Notes: generated by a model from the sequence alone, not told the origin. A DNA stretch of 64,000 nucleotides from Anisakis pegreffii (GCA_035041965.1 JAPYMA010001379.1:1-64000); one strand, 5' to 3'; positions 42,434 through 54,640 are shown, counted from the first letter of the stretch. A program made the numbers and translations.

Positions 42434-44410
42434 TCACCTGGGATGAAAGCCCGCCGCAAGCAAACAGTCAACATTATCCAACATTGGACCGAATCTTTTC
42501 CTGATGCCTTGCAGAAGGTGCGTCGACAAGCGGTTCGCAAAAAAATAGATCAAAAATAGATGACTATTTTTGATCTCATTGAGTTTAATAGACGCCGTGG
42601 CGCAGACCGGTAGCAACCAACCGAGATAAGCGCCTTCATCGCTCTGGACCACGTCGATAGCAGTCGCTACAGGATTCATAACATGGGCATACTCCGTCCA
42701 AAATTCATAATCTTCCTCTGAAAACGCTGTTAAACCCTGTTGAATCATAGCCCGCCGGAGATTGGCCCTTTTCGTTTCAACAACCTTGTTTAAGCAGACA
42801 ATCGCATCGTAGAAACTGTTCCATCTCGTATCACTTGGCACGATCAACCTTACGCCCACTTCCTTGTGGAGGGCATTTGCGGTTATTGTGCTTTGATTCT
42901 GACGATTCCACAACGCTTTCGCCTTCGCTAAAGCACTTCTGTAAGCTTTTTTGAATGCAATTTTATCGAGAACCTTTTCTGAATCCTTGGTGGCGATTAA
43001 ATTCCATGTGTGTGCAGCACATCTCATATAGGCTGGTAGTGCGATATTTTCTTGTTCTTGGTCGACCAGGTCAGATAAGGAAAAAAACTCTGCTTCTTCA
43101 CATATCGATTGACCCCGACCATCCTCATTTTCCTGAAGTAACTCGTCCAACAACTCGTCTTCTGCGTCATGATGCGTAGGCGTTGATGAATTATGATCGC
43201 CAATCCAATTCTCCGTCTCCCCAAATTATGCAAAAGCTTTACCAAAATTTCGCGCATTATCTGTGGTGGTCATTACGACTTTTTTCTCGATGCCGAACTC
43301 AATGTGAATCATCTCGATCGCTTGAGCGATTACATCATACGTGTGAGCTCCCTCCACTCTCACACAAGCGAGGACACCACTCCTCCTCTTCCTCGTTTTG
43401 TTGTCTAACCAATGCACAGTCATCCCCAAATATCCTTTTTTCGCAGCCGTCCAGCAGTCAGCGGTTGTCGCAACATATTCGATTTTGCTCAGTGTGCTAA
43501 AAAATAACAGTGGTAACTAAACAGCGTTTAGTCTTCTTTACGCGCTAAACAAGAAACTATAGTAGTGATACATTGGAGAAGTAACATAATCTGAAAATTT
43601 ATTGGATGAATATGGAAGCCTGGAATAAAATGAATGAAGAGGTGCTCACCTGATGAGTTCCTGTTTTTTTTCCCCGTACAACGCAACGATCTTTCTAACC
43701 AACGATCTCCTAGACGCAACCGTCTTGAAAAATACAATGGATAGTTTAGTTTTGGTGTTTGCACAAATTTTTAATGGTTTAACACTATGTCAAAGTCAAT
43801 CTTTAATAATTTCTTCAAGTATCTGATAATTGCAACATACCTTTGAGGGATTCAGTGTCATTCTGTATTTTCGAAATGAAACACTTTCAACGATACGCAA
43901 CGGCAGCATGTCAAGAATCACCAAGTCCAAAAGCGCCCGGTCCACATTCTTTTGCATGACAGCCGATCCAGACGCAAAACGAAGCGATTTGTCAATTGTC
44001 ATTGGACGGCTGTCCCACGAAGTACTTTTACATACATCAACACTTCTAAATTACAGATCACTGAGCATGCCTTAAGGGGATACATACGTAACTCCGAACT
44101 TCACAAGTCATAAATATGTGAATTTGCAATAACACAAAACCTACCTCTTGCCGCGATTAGACGCACTCTTTATTGCATCGACTATTTTAGCATATTTCGT
44201 GGGATGCTTCTTTTGAAAATGATTTTTCACATTGAACATGCTGCTTTTATGACAACTTATTTCATGTTTTTTTGGCACACACTCCTTGCACTCTACTACA
44301 TATTTGTCCTTTTCCTCCCTCTTGAAAATCACATACTCAGTCAAACTTTTCCAAGGGCTAGGTGTTGACTCCACATTGACTCCTTGCACGTCATTATCGC
44401 TTTTCATCAT
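42434..44410 (-). pseudogene. hAT transposase with BED zinc finger, one in-frame stop, last exon apparently missing
   Basis: Four exons with consistent phases on the minus strand: 44410-44145, 44045-43841, 43723-43650 and 43496-42434, each with GT and AG ends. Exon 1 carries a BED zinc finger (CKEC, then HFQKKH). Exon 2 has the conserved region around ILDMLPLRIVESVSF. Exon 3 has SRRSLVRKIVALYGEKK. Exon 4 holds the RNase-H-like core (ATTADCWTAAKKGYLG, TTTDNARNFGKAF, RCAAHTWNLIATKD, PSDTRWNSFYDAI). A TAA at 43228-43226 interrupts exon 4. The frame ends with TGA at 42436-42434, overlapping a perfect donor CAG|GTGAGG at 42438/42437, and no hATC dimerisation domain follows. About 535 codons remain, so it is shorter than the typical 600 or more. 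An AATAAA lies near 42375 (minus). Probably unable to make active transposase. Confidence 0.92.
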
Positions 44411-44879
44411 CTTGCTGTAAAAACGACATATCACCGTCGTCATCCCCAGAAACACAACAGCAAAAGCGTTGGGAGAAAGATCGGAAAGTGCAATTATCAT
44501 CGGAAAGCAATCCACTCATTTGGATCTCTACCTCGATTGGCATGCGTGACAACGCCCAACTGGTTCCATAACGATCAACACGATCTAAAAAGAAAACGGA
44601 AAAAAGCTTGGATGAAAAAATGAAAACGAAGAAAAATTCCTCGCAGCACCACTGAAATCAATAAGAGTCACATAATGTTATGAGTTGAAACGAGATGATA
44701 GGGGAGCATTAAAAGAAAATATGCGAACTACGATTGAATGTTCAACTTCGGATCGCCCGCAGGAGCTCAGTAGATCGAATTCAGTGGAGCGTTGCAGCAC
44801 AAATATGTACTTAGACATCGCAATTTAGATATCTTAATGATTACGCATCTCAGTGACTATACATTCACTTGTAAATAAA

Positions 44880-45023
44880 CTGATAGCGGAATATAGCGGA
44901 AGTTGCCCGCTATCGAACAGCGATAGCGCCGTTCCCGCTATCGCTATTTCGCTATTCACTCGAACTTTCGATATCGCTATTCCGCTATTCGCTATTAGCG
45001 GACTAGCGGAATAGCGCGCTATT
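44880..45023. repeat. right subterminal repeat array of the hAT element
   Basis: Tandem and inverted copies of TAGCGGAA/CGCTATTC and AGCGATAGCG, matching the left array. The truncated copy at 32410 has one extra repeat unit here. Confidence 0.9.
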
Positions 45024-45034
45024 GCCCAACACTG

Positions 45035-45260
45035 ATATACAGAATAGCCTCGGCGATATGACCGGCGGCACTTTTAGCTTAGGCCTCTGTAACGACTAAA
45101 GATTTTTGTGTGGTTGTGGATGTGTACTGTGTTTTAACTAGTTAGTCGTTAAAATAACAAATTTTTAAGATGGGTCATTCTAAAACAATGATTAACAAAT
45201 AATTGAATAACAAACGAATGATTAAGATAATTTCCAATATTCAAATACAATGAAAATTAA
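45035..45260. other. flank between the hAT element and the coding-like block
   Basis: Begins with the right target duplication. Base composition is mixed. No feature recognised. Confidence 0.5.
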
Positions 45261-45293
45261 CGAAATGGTTGCAACAACAATACAGAAACAATA

Positions 45294-45467
45294 ATGTTAA
45301 ACCGAATGGCAAAAGAGAAATTTGACAATAAAGTTCACCAACAGATTGATGAGATTGTTAAGTTGTTTGCGTTGTTGATTGACGTTATTGGTAGTGGATC
45401 GATCGCAGCAGCGGCCCTTGAAGAGTTATTGAAGGCTTCGGTTGACTTGAAGATTATTTGTCCGTAG
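45294..45467 (+). CDS. small hypothetical frame of 57 codons plus stop
   Basis: ATG at 45294 with a second ATG at 45306. The product has a helical, protein-like composition (MAKEKFDNKVHQQIDEIV, later SIAAAALEELLKASVDLK) and codon use unlike the AT-rich surroundings. The upstream frame is open back to 45261. I recognise no family. It may be the 5' part of the decayed block that follows, and a further coding-like stretch runs at about 45630-45725. There are no clear splice sites. Confidence 0.35.
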   Translation: MLNRMAKEKFDNKVHQQIDEIVKLFALLIDVIGSGSIAAAALEELLKASVDLKIICP

Positions 45468-46371
45468 AGATGTCGATATGTTGGGCGTGAATAAGGATTT
45501 GATTGGGGAGTAGCGGGTTTGGATTGGAGCGTTGTTGGTAATGGAAATTTATAGTGGGAATTGAAAGTGGAATTGAGAATAGAATTGAGAGTGCACTCTT
45601 TGGCTGTTGTAACCTTGCTTAACAGCTTTAGGATCGGATGAGGGTTTAATTGAGCGTTGTTTGATTGAGGTTCAGAATTATACGCAAGTGATCAGATCGG
45701 CGGCGACCGCGACTGATTTTAAATGTTTGAATTGATTCACAAAGCAGTGACACAATCAATTGCAACAACGGTTTGAGATCTGGTAGTTAAAGTTGAATTT
45801 GACTTGACTTGTTTGGAGACTTGACAGCTTGATAATTCGAATTGTTTGAAGTGAATTGAATTATCGTTTGCGACTTGCTTTCCCAGGTCTCAAACTTGGG
45901 TAATTAAACCATTGAAATTATAACGACGATAACGACAATGGCGCGGAATGTCACACAATTGTAACGTACATTCGAATGGTTATAAATAAAGTAGTAAATC
46001 AAAGACGAACAACTTGTAAAGTAAAGGAATAAATATTTGTAAGCACAAAATGATTAGAAAAGCAATGGATGGTGCAACTGACTGCAGTGAATACAAATGA
46101 ATTTGAATATATATTTAACAAATATTGTTGGAGGATTGTGAAGGGTAGATTTGAGATAGGATAACGACATAAGGTGTTTGGTTATGTGCATATAGGTGTG
46201 TGTTATAGTGACCTGATTTTGTTTGGAATTTTTTGCGACTGATGTTCACTCGCAACAGCCTCGAAACATCTTGTAACTGAGCGATCAGTTTCAGCCGTTC
46301 ATGATGGATACATCTCGTCACGGACCTGTGGGGATTACATGTCTTGAGCTGTAAGCATTTATAGTAATTGG
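45468..46371. other. coding-like to degraded stretch
   Basis: Broken short frames, GC-richer in the first half (for example about 45630-45725) and then AT-rich. No intact gene. It may belong to the same decayed element as 46372-49183. Confidence 0.3.
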
Positions 46372-49183
46372 GTGTTGCGTGGAACGATCGAAGGTACCAA
46401 TGACCACTCAGCCCAGAAGCAACTGGCGTGGAATAATTATATGCATATGTTGAATGGCAACTTATCTCCTGCCCATTTCTCGCTTCATCTGAGAGGAGAT
46501 GCGGGACAAGACCTTGGAGTTAAGGTTATTCTCATGCCCGAGTATGTTCCGGTGGTGCCTTCTGAGTATGAAGAGCAAGATGTGTCAGTTTAGTTGCCGA
46601 TTGATTCAAGGAAAGTCGCTCTGCCTGATGCTGTCGTGTCCGCGATGCAAAATCCATGCGGCCTTGGTGATAATTAAATAGTCGAGCAGCGGAGTAGAAT
46701 TGTTACCGTAATCCCAAAGCGTCAGCTCCTCCAAACTCTCAAACGATTTCCTTGTGGAAAGGAAGACATTCATGTTGTTGATCAGTATAGTGCCTACAAG
46801 TTGTGGCTGTCAACCATGCCAAACCCAGCTGCTCTGATACCGCCGCCGACCGATGAGTCTCGGCCAGTAATTGGAAATATGACAGTTCGTAGGTGCATGA
46901 GAAGCTTTAAGATGCGTGTTGTCTCTTGCTCGCTCGCTGATTATTTCAGCGTTTTGCTTGAAGGATCGCTTGAAGCCACACAGGATCAAGGGGGTTCGGT
47001 CACTATAACTGTTGGGCCGTCTGTGATATCCAAGATGGTTAGAGTTGAAATAGTGACCTCAGTCCAAACAACCCAGTTGGCACTAGAAGCAGTGGCCCTT
47101 AATGCTAGTCAGTTGCTCGAGATTGAGGTTGAATGCGGCGGAAGGAAGTTTGAAGTCTTGCCTTGTTTGGCAAAGAGAGTATGAGGACTACACCTGGATA
47201 CTTCCTGATCTCAAGATACAAACAGCTGCTAATCTGCAAATTGTCGAGGTCGTTAAGAAATCCCTCATGCAAAGTGAAGTATTAGATCTTTTTGGAGTTA
47301 GATCTTTTCTGCTGGCTGACTCAAACGGATGGATTTTCCAACCCACATTGGATTTCTTCGGTTTACTCGAAACTCAAGGAGTGTTATCCCTTGATGGAAC
47401 AATGGTTGGAATAGCGGCAATTGAAGATAAACGACTACGGGTGATAGCGGCCGCTGATGGCTTGCACTGGCTTTACGCTGCTCGAGAGTTGGGGTTGATG
47501 CAAGTGGTCGATCTACCTAGAGCCTGTGATGACGTGTTCTCCCATCCCGATGCGACTGCTATTGAGGTGGGAAACATTCAGGAGGAAATGAATAGTCGCA
47601 TAGGAGTGTACTTACGAGCGTTGACGACTGGCAGGTTGACTTTTGGCACCAAGGAGGTTCAATTCCTCTCGGACGTACTGGCCTGGGTGGGATTGAAAAC
47701 ATTGAAATTCTGTTTGATATGCTCTATGCAGCTGGTGATAATGTATTGAGAGAATGGTGGCAGTATGCAGAAGATGAATGTTGAATCACATGTCATCTCA
47801 GGAAGTGAAATGTTGCGAAAATATGCGGATGTCTTTGCTGAGCTTAGATGATGTAAAAAAGATGGTGAAGTGGTTGTACACTTTGTTGAGACCTCTGATG
47901 AATGTGCCCCCGATGACTATGATCGGATGAAGCTTGTCAACAAAGATTGTCATCGTACATCAGCTGTGATTAGACCGTTTCCCGATAGGCACATTCTCAA
48001 TCGAACCACCCATGAGATTGTTGAATATCAGTCCAACTTTTATGTATTGACAGCTGATGGCTCTGAGTTGCAGCAATTGCCGGTCTGGGTAAGGGGAAGA
48101 ACCAGGAGGCTAGACGCCTCGATTGTTGCGAGTGGTCTGCTCTTGACTACGCCGTCATCAAGGAAGGACGCGTTGCTGCTTTTCAGATAGAGTACAACAC
48201 TCTCGCCTATGAAAGGTTCTCAATCGGTGTCTGTTGGAAAGCTATTACAAGCGAAAGGTACTTCTGTGATTATTGTCCGTCTGTGCCCGGTACTGCGATC
48301 CCTATTGTAGGTGTGGATACGCCACCATCCACTACAGGAACACAGTCACCCACGGGCCCGACCAGCTTAGCCGACAACAGCCAAAACACAATCAGACCTC
48401 CTTCCAATGGCGAGAACGGTCAGAATGCAGAGATAACAGTTCAGATTTCCCAAACATCAGTCATTCCGCCCACTAGTCTAGTCAGCGAAGTTACCTTGAC
48501 AGCCAAGGGCAGCGAACATATTTCGGAACAACTTGGTCCTTCTGGCACAGGTTGTCAGACGCCAAGTGCTACGCAAAAACATAGGGACTACTCCTCAATC
48601 CATTCCAAGTTGGCCTCATCACGAACCACAGACGTCGGTGTCAGTTCGACCGCAAAAATGGATGATATATCAACTCCCAGGGAGACAGGTCAGATGTAAA
48701 TCTGATTATTTGGATGTACAGTTGCCCCAGATATACCATTCAAAATGTCTTCACTGACTCAAACGACTATTTTTACGTGCGCTCCTTCCTCTCGAACCAA
48801 GTGATAGTTCCCGAAAAGTGGAAAAACTTTCGTGTCTTCTCAAGCTCTGAAGATATGTGGCTGCACAGTCCAGCGGGCTGAGGATATTGCCTGGCAGCAT
48901 CGAGCCTGTCAACACATTTCACGAACGTTATTTTGTGAGGCCCAAGCCGATTCTAGCGTTAAATACACTCCGCCACATCACTTAGACTGTTTCAGCAGTG
49001 TTTCCGGGCTCTCGCGCTTGGACGAGATTAATGGATCTGTACGCTGATCTTGGATTTACTCATGTCATTACCCGAATTGATCGAGTGTGTCGTCCCTTTT
49101 TTGTTTTGACGCCACAATTGAGTGCGCCAAGGCTATTCTGTATATTCTTCATGCCACTTATATTCAGTCAACTCAGAAGATAG
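46372..49183 (+). pseudogene. decayed foreign-looking coding block, possibly an endogenous viral or retroelement capsid-like gene
   Basis: A 2.8-kb + strand stretch, visibly GC-richer than its surroundings, with protein-like frames broken by stops and frameshifts. One frame runs 46372-47184, with in-frame stops at 46591-46593 and 46675-46677. The frame shifts by one for about 47102-47749 and returns to the first frame at about 47686-47784. It is shifted again for 47870-48190 and back in the first frame for about 48190-48699. That last part is Ser/Thr/Pro-rich. Further short fragments continue to about 49183. The frames follow one another in order, as expected of one long ancestral gene of roughly 900 codons. 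No reverse transcriptase, integrase, terminal repeats or introns were seen. I do not recognise the family. A totivirus-like capsid or other gag-like protein is a guess from length, single-gene content and composition only. Confidence 0.55.
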
Positions 49184-50193
49184 ATTAAACCCTCAAGGAA
49201 TTGTCCACATGTGAATGAACTGAGAGATACAAACATTTATAAACGCGAATGTACTTATTTATTTGTGTACATAAATTTCATTTATTTTCTTATATAAATG
49301 CACACGATATGATATATTAATAATATACTGAAAATAGATAACATGCATAAAATACAACGTAATGTGAATGACAGTTTTCCATAAAATCGAATCAATCATT
49401 TTCAAAATGAATGAGGACACTTCGTGTAAATTTAACATTCATTATTCGTGATGAAAATTGAGATTTCACAGTCAGTAATGACAATAACATATGTATTACT
49501 ACATTATACCTGTCATGTATTGCATTAGTGTTAGATATAAATGATGTTGACGTCTGTCGCGATAAATAATCAAACCAATGCTTGCAGATATAACCTGAAA
49601 CAATAAATATAAGGAATTAAACGAGCCAAGTCAGCACAAGTGTCAATCGCAAATCTCATATGAGCGATTCACTTCATATGTATGAAAGAATTGGCGATGA
49701 CAGATTGACAGCTTATTTAAGCAGCAAGAGCATATATCACATAAATATTCATATCATAAAGTATATTGAGTATATCACACACTCATGAATGTTGGATATC
49801 CTGATTGTGAGGCGAAAACACACTTCTTCAAGAAACAATAACGGATTTGTTTTTTGAGGACTGTCGATGACCACTGGAACGAACTTATATCTAGTGATAA
49901 AAGAAAGTGATTAAAAAAACAAGTGATTAAAAAATCTACATCTTACTGAAAAATCAAGTGACATTCTCATATTATCAAGCAAATGAAGTGCTGTTGTTAA
50001 CCGCTAGTTATTTCAGTAATTATTTTCACATTCTGCAATTAAAACTTATCTGAAACAATAAGCAGTTGAGATTTCAGTTGAATGTTGTTATGATTTTAAT
50101 CCATAATGATAACGTTAATACTAATGCAATAAGAGCAATACTACATTCTTTTAATATCATGCTCGCTCCACTAGTTCATTCATTTCTGTTCAG
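49184..50193. other. AT-rich flank, no gene seen
   Basis: Base composition returns to the AT-rich genomic background right after the decayed block. No repeats or exons recognised. Confidence 0.45.
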
Positions 50194-50352
50194 ATCACAG
50201 AAGAAGGCTATTCATCGTTTGGAAGCGATTGAACAAGTGAAAAGTAATGTTTGGAACGTGATTACGATCATTGGTTTTATTGTTCTCGTTACTTTACTTA
50301 TTACTACTAGTGTGATAAAGACGGTGGTCAGCAGTATTGCAGAGGCTGTGTG
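50194..50352 (+). CDS. candidate terminal exon of a small membrane protein
   Basis: After the acceptor CTGTTCAG the frame reads SQKKAIHRLEAIEQVKSN and then a hydrophobic segment, VITIIGFIVLVTLLITTSVI, ending AEAV and TGA at 50350-50352. The segment has the length of one membrane span with basic residues before it. The first base would be the third of a split codon. No upstream exon or family was identified, so it could be a chance frame, though the composition is better than background. Confidence 0.35.
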
Positions 50353-53300
50353 AGATAGAATACATGTTGCTGTTGTTATTATTGTTGTTGTTGTGTTTAT
50401 TGATGAGAGAAGAGAGACTTATTTTTGGATTTGTGTTTATTTCTTGAGCATATCATCTAGATATCATTGTTGGTGTTATTGATGTTGTTGTTTGTTGTTT
50501 ATTATTGCTGCTGCTAGTATTATTATTATTATTATTATTTGTAGTTTCGAAGTGCCGGTTTGTGCCATTCAATATGTGATACGCCAACATTCTTTAACTT
50601 GACGTACATGCTGTTATCATTTCCATGTTGTTAGAGTCCACAAATAACAACAATTATGCAGTATCATTATTTAGATAAGATTATATGAATTTTTAGAATA
50701 TATTAATCAAACACATCATCTCCACAATGAATTTTATATAAGCGCTTTTATTCAATTTTTTTTCAGCAAATATTTTCCGAATGCGTATATAAATGACCGA
50801 TTTATTGAAATCGCTCACAACAAAACGCGTCCAACAGAAATCGCTTGTTACACGCTGCGAAAATTTCCATTTCTACCAAAGACTGACAGAGTTTTTCTTG
50901 GTTTTTCTTCTCATTTCTTCTCGTTTCGAGCAATCCGATCAATTGTATTCGTTTTCGTTTTGCCTTAAAAATTCAATTTCATCCTTCATTTCACTTGCAT
51001 TCAATATGGTGTTGATCATTTTCCATATTCTCAATGAGTCCTCATTCAACCAGGTTCCAAAAAAAAGAGTCAAAATTTTTGCGCATGCGTAGTTAAAAAT
51101 CTCAATATCTCCATTCTCAGATGCCGAAATTCTATTAGACCGGAATGAGACAGCACACAATTGACAGCTTTTTCAAATCCATTGTTACATTATGTTTTAT
51201 CCCATACATAATAATTCATCCCTGCTTTCCAACAAATTCCCTACGTCAACACTTTGGCTGTTTCTCGTTGATTTGCGAGGTGTTACTTTAAGGTGATATG
51301 GCTATTTTCATCTGCGAAGACATTTCTATTAACGTGTTGTTGTCATTGCTATGCGGTGTATTGAAACCCGCTCGATATGACTGCTATCAGAGTTGATCGA
51401 ATTTTAACCACGAATTCTTTCGATGTGCCATTCCCCAGAACTTCCTCCTCACATTTATTTCTCGTTTTGCTGTGAAATCCTTGAATTCTTTACTATAATT
51501 TGTATGAAGCAAACACGAATCAACCAGTACGTCATATCATTCATTCCATCGCACACGCCTGTTCTATGTTATTCATTCACACTTTTTGTTCGGTGTCGAT
51601 CACCCAGTGGTACCGAGAACGCAAAAGTTTACCTATATTTCAGCATATAGCCAAGCGGTTTATGAATCAAATCCGAACATGTACGCATCAATGTTGATAA
51701 TATCTGTTGCTTCATCACCCTGTTCCACACTGAATTTTTCCCGTTTACGAGCGAAATTTATTTTCTGAATTGTGAACAAAAATGGGTTCGATCAAACTAA
51801 ATCGTCTCAGTTCTTGCCAACAGATGGCTGAATGAATTGGCTCAAGTTTGCCTCACAATCGAATACTTTTGAAAATCAAAAGTGACAAAAATTTTGAAAC
51901 ATGACGGATTATTTATTTATTATGCATTAGAAATGATGCGTAGAATACGAAAGAACAAGGAAAATAAGGGGACAAATCAAATGAGAGGAAAAAATGCTCA
52001 CTTAGCGACAGCATGTTTAACTTTGGGGCTATTGCTGGTGTCCAACAGTGAGCAAGTGGAACATCATCCGCTGGCGATTTTTTGGAATTACGAAAGTATG
52101 GTCCATTCTGATATCAAGTAAAAAATTATCAAATTTATCCGTAAAGTTTAATCGTTTGTCATCATTATTCTTCGTAAGTATACATTAATCAAATCAGTAA
52201 TCACTGCTACCTTTTTTTGCAAGCAGTTTCTGCAGTTCAGTTGAATCACCTCTTGAGTTTTTCATTGTCTCGAATAAGTTTTCATTGATCATTTGTTGAA
52301 TTAAACCACTTCATTCATTGATCATTGGTTCACGCAAAAAGTTCTCCAAATTCAAAATCGATTCGTAAAATTTGGATAATATTCCCCCAAACGATCAAAG
52401 TACAGTATAAAGATACGATATCGGTTGAGTTTTGCGTGATGAGAGTTGTTGAATTGTAATATTATATGCACATTAAAGTGAACGTCTACAAATGCGTTGT
52501 GTGTCTTATAAATGCATAAATTTATACGTATGTTATATACATCTAAAGAAAATTATTCCGTTTTTGTATGAAGCGTACGATACGATCGCATATAAACGTA
52601 CACAAATAGGATCGCTTTTATGAGTATTTGTATAAATACATGTAAGATTACTGTAATATGCTACCGCTGCTAGCAAATACATGCATATGAAACAATTACT
52701 TTGAATGTATGTTTATATGTATAAATATAGAAATATAAGGAGAAGAAAAAGGACAGAAATAAAATATTTTAGAATATTGTTTCGTATCGAAAATTTATAT
52801 ACGCTCATATGATGTTTCATTGTGTACTGTGTAAAGGAAATATATTAAGGAAAACAGAATGCATAATATAGCGATTGTGTTGTTTGTTGTTTTTTGAACA
52901 CTAAGAAAATGTTGTTAAATACGGAATAATAGATAACAAAATATTCTCGATGAATGCTACTGAATGCTAAGAAGCATTTTGTGACGTTCACCAAAGAAAC
53001 AAAAAAACATTTTGAGCAATGATCACAGTGCCACATGTAGGCGATGATGGTTGAATCAAATATGTGAACGATATTGGATTACGGTCTGCTCGGGTGATTA
53101 CTCATTAGTATATATCGTAATATCGGCAGACCTAAACATCTATATGCACGATGCCATTAAAAACATTTGATATCGAGTTTTTTGATTATGTACTTGACAA
53201 TTTGGAGAAATCATAACGAGTCAGTGAGTTTGTCAGTGTCGTCTTCAAATTCACTGAAGTTGATCGAGGACTATGTTATGCGCTCAATTGTTTCGGAAAC

Positions 53301-54087
53301 GCTCCAATTTGTGCACTTTCACCGACAGCATTGATCATATGAGATTGTCGATGACTGTTTTTAGGATTTTTTCCAGGAGGGGGTGCAAAATGGTCTGATC
53401 CAGAAAAATAGTTGAGTTATGGGGTGAACTTTGTAATGTTTGTTTTATCTATCTTCTCTGTTCGCTTCTTTCTTTATACTTTCTTGTCCCAATTCCTTCT
53501 CCGTTCCTCCTTTTTTTCTTTTCCTTTCCTACTTCTTTTCGCCTTTTCTTCCAACTTCGGGCTGCCTGCTTTGTATGAAGCGGCAGTCATAACCTGGAAT
53601 AAAAAACCTTTCATTCTGAAACCAACTATATACTACTAAATACTCATTTCATTGGCGAAAAATATGGTGTAAAGAAATAATTTTATTGACTCCGTGAAGA
53701 AGATGAGCGGTTGGTCCCTAAAAAGAGATAGTCGTCGAGAGCAGAAGGGACTATAGATTGGTCAGTAACGTATCTATCTCATGAGCCATCGTTTATCTTT
53801 GTATCTGAATAAAATGACTGAATGTACAACACTATCGTACATGTTTTTTGTTAGTGGTGATAGATGTTATTTGTTGTTATTATTGTTATTTGTGTTTATC
53901 GCAGCACACAAGTAGCACGAAGAAATGATTCTATCGCATTTCTGCTCACAGCAAATTATTCAGCCATGATCCATCTAAATAAATATCAAATATGAGCGAT
54001 CGTAATCTGACATAACATTGCCTTTTGAAAGCGCATATAAATTTGATCACACTGCAGTAAGATTGAAACTGTTTTGAAGAAGCTAAA
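50353..54087. other. gene-poor stretch with short TGT/TTA repeats
   Basis: Simple TTG/TTA-rich repeats lie at 50365-50545. Several 60-100 residue frames (51423-51768, 51882-52121) lack splice support or recognisable domains. A fragment of the 31148-type repeat lies at 53372-53400. Confidence 0.4.
53372..53400. repeat. second fragment of the GGAGGGGGTGCAAAA repeat
   Basis: TTCCAGGAGGGGGTGCAAAA followed by TGGTCTG matches the 31148-31215 repeat, which has the same words in the same order. Confidence 0.55.
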
Positions 54088-54292
<205 letters not shown>

Positions 54293-54427
54293 ATGTACAT
54301 ATTATATATGACTATGCGATAAGATGTTCACGGTACTGTAGATGATTATTCGTTAATTTCTAAGTTATTCTCAACTCAAATGACAATTTTTTCTCATTGC
54401 ATGGCCCCATTCGCATGTGATTTTCAG

Positions 54428-54640
54428 TGCCTTTCATCGAAGAGAGCATTATAAGAAGGAAATCACGATGGCGTTGATCGAGATAATTTTACAAAAGGAA
54501 GCCGGCAGCGTGAAGGAACGAAGCACTGCGAGCTTGATAAATTGCACTTCAACTGGACTCGATAGTGATTTGCAGCTTATATTTTACTTGAAATTCAAAC
54601 GATCATTCAGGCTTTATCAAGATTATTTCAAGGCATCCTG
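54428..54640 (+). CDS. candidate terminal exon, unknown protein
   Basis: After the acceptor GTGATTTTCAG at 54427 an open frame of about 70 residues runs to TGA. It is rich in charged residues (HRREHYKKEITMALIEIILQ, later EAGSVKERSTASL). The composition is more protein-like than the surroundings. No upstream exon or family recognised. Confidence 0.3.

Larger units (their letters stand above)
42117..45034 (-). mobile_element. near-complete hAT DNA transposon, 2918 bp
   Basis: The terminal inverted repeats CAGTGTTGGGC (42117-42127) and GCCCAACACTG (45024-45034) are perfect. The 8-bp target duplication ATATACAG is identical on both sides (42109-42116 and 45035-45042). Together these are diagnostic of the hAT superfamily and show a recent insertion. 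Both subterminal regions carry many AGCGATAGCG/TAGCGGAAT repeats, probable transposase binding sites. A minus-strand transposase gene fills the middle. A truncated sister copy lies at 32410-33100. Confidence 0.97.

Noticed and set aside
42590..42640. tRNA-like start (GTGGCGCAG...GGTAGC)
   Set aside because: It lies inside the hAT transposase exon, reads as coding on the minus strand, and no cloverleaf or T-arm follows.
45035..49300. LTR retrotransposon around the decayed block
   Set aside because: I found no pair of long direct repeats, no primer-binding site and no reverse transcriptase or integrase motif.
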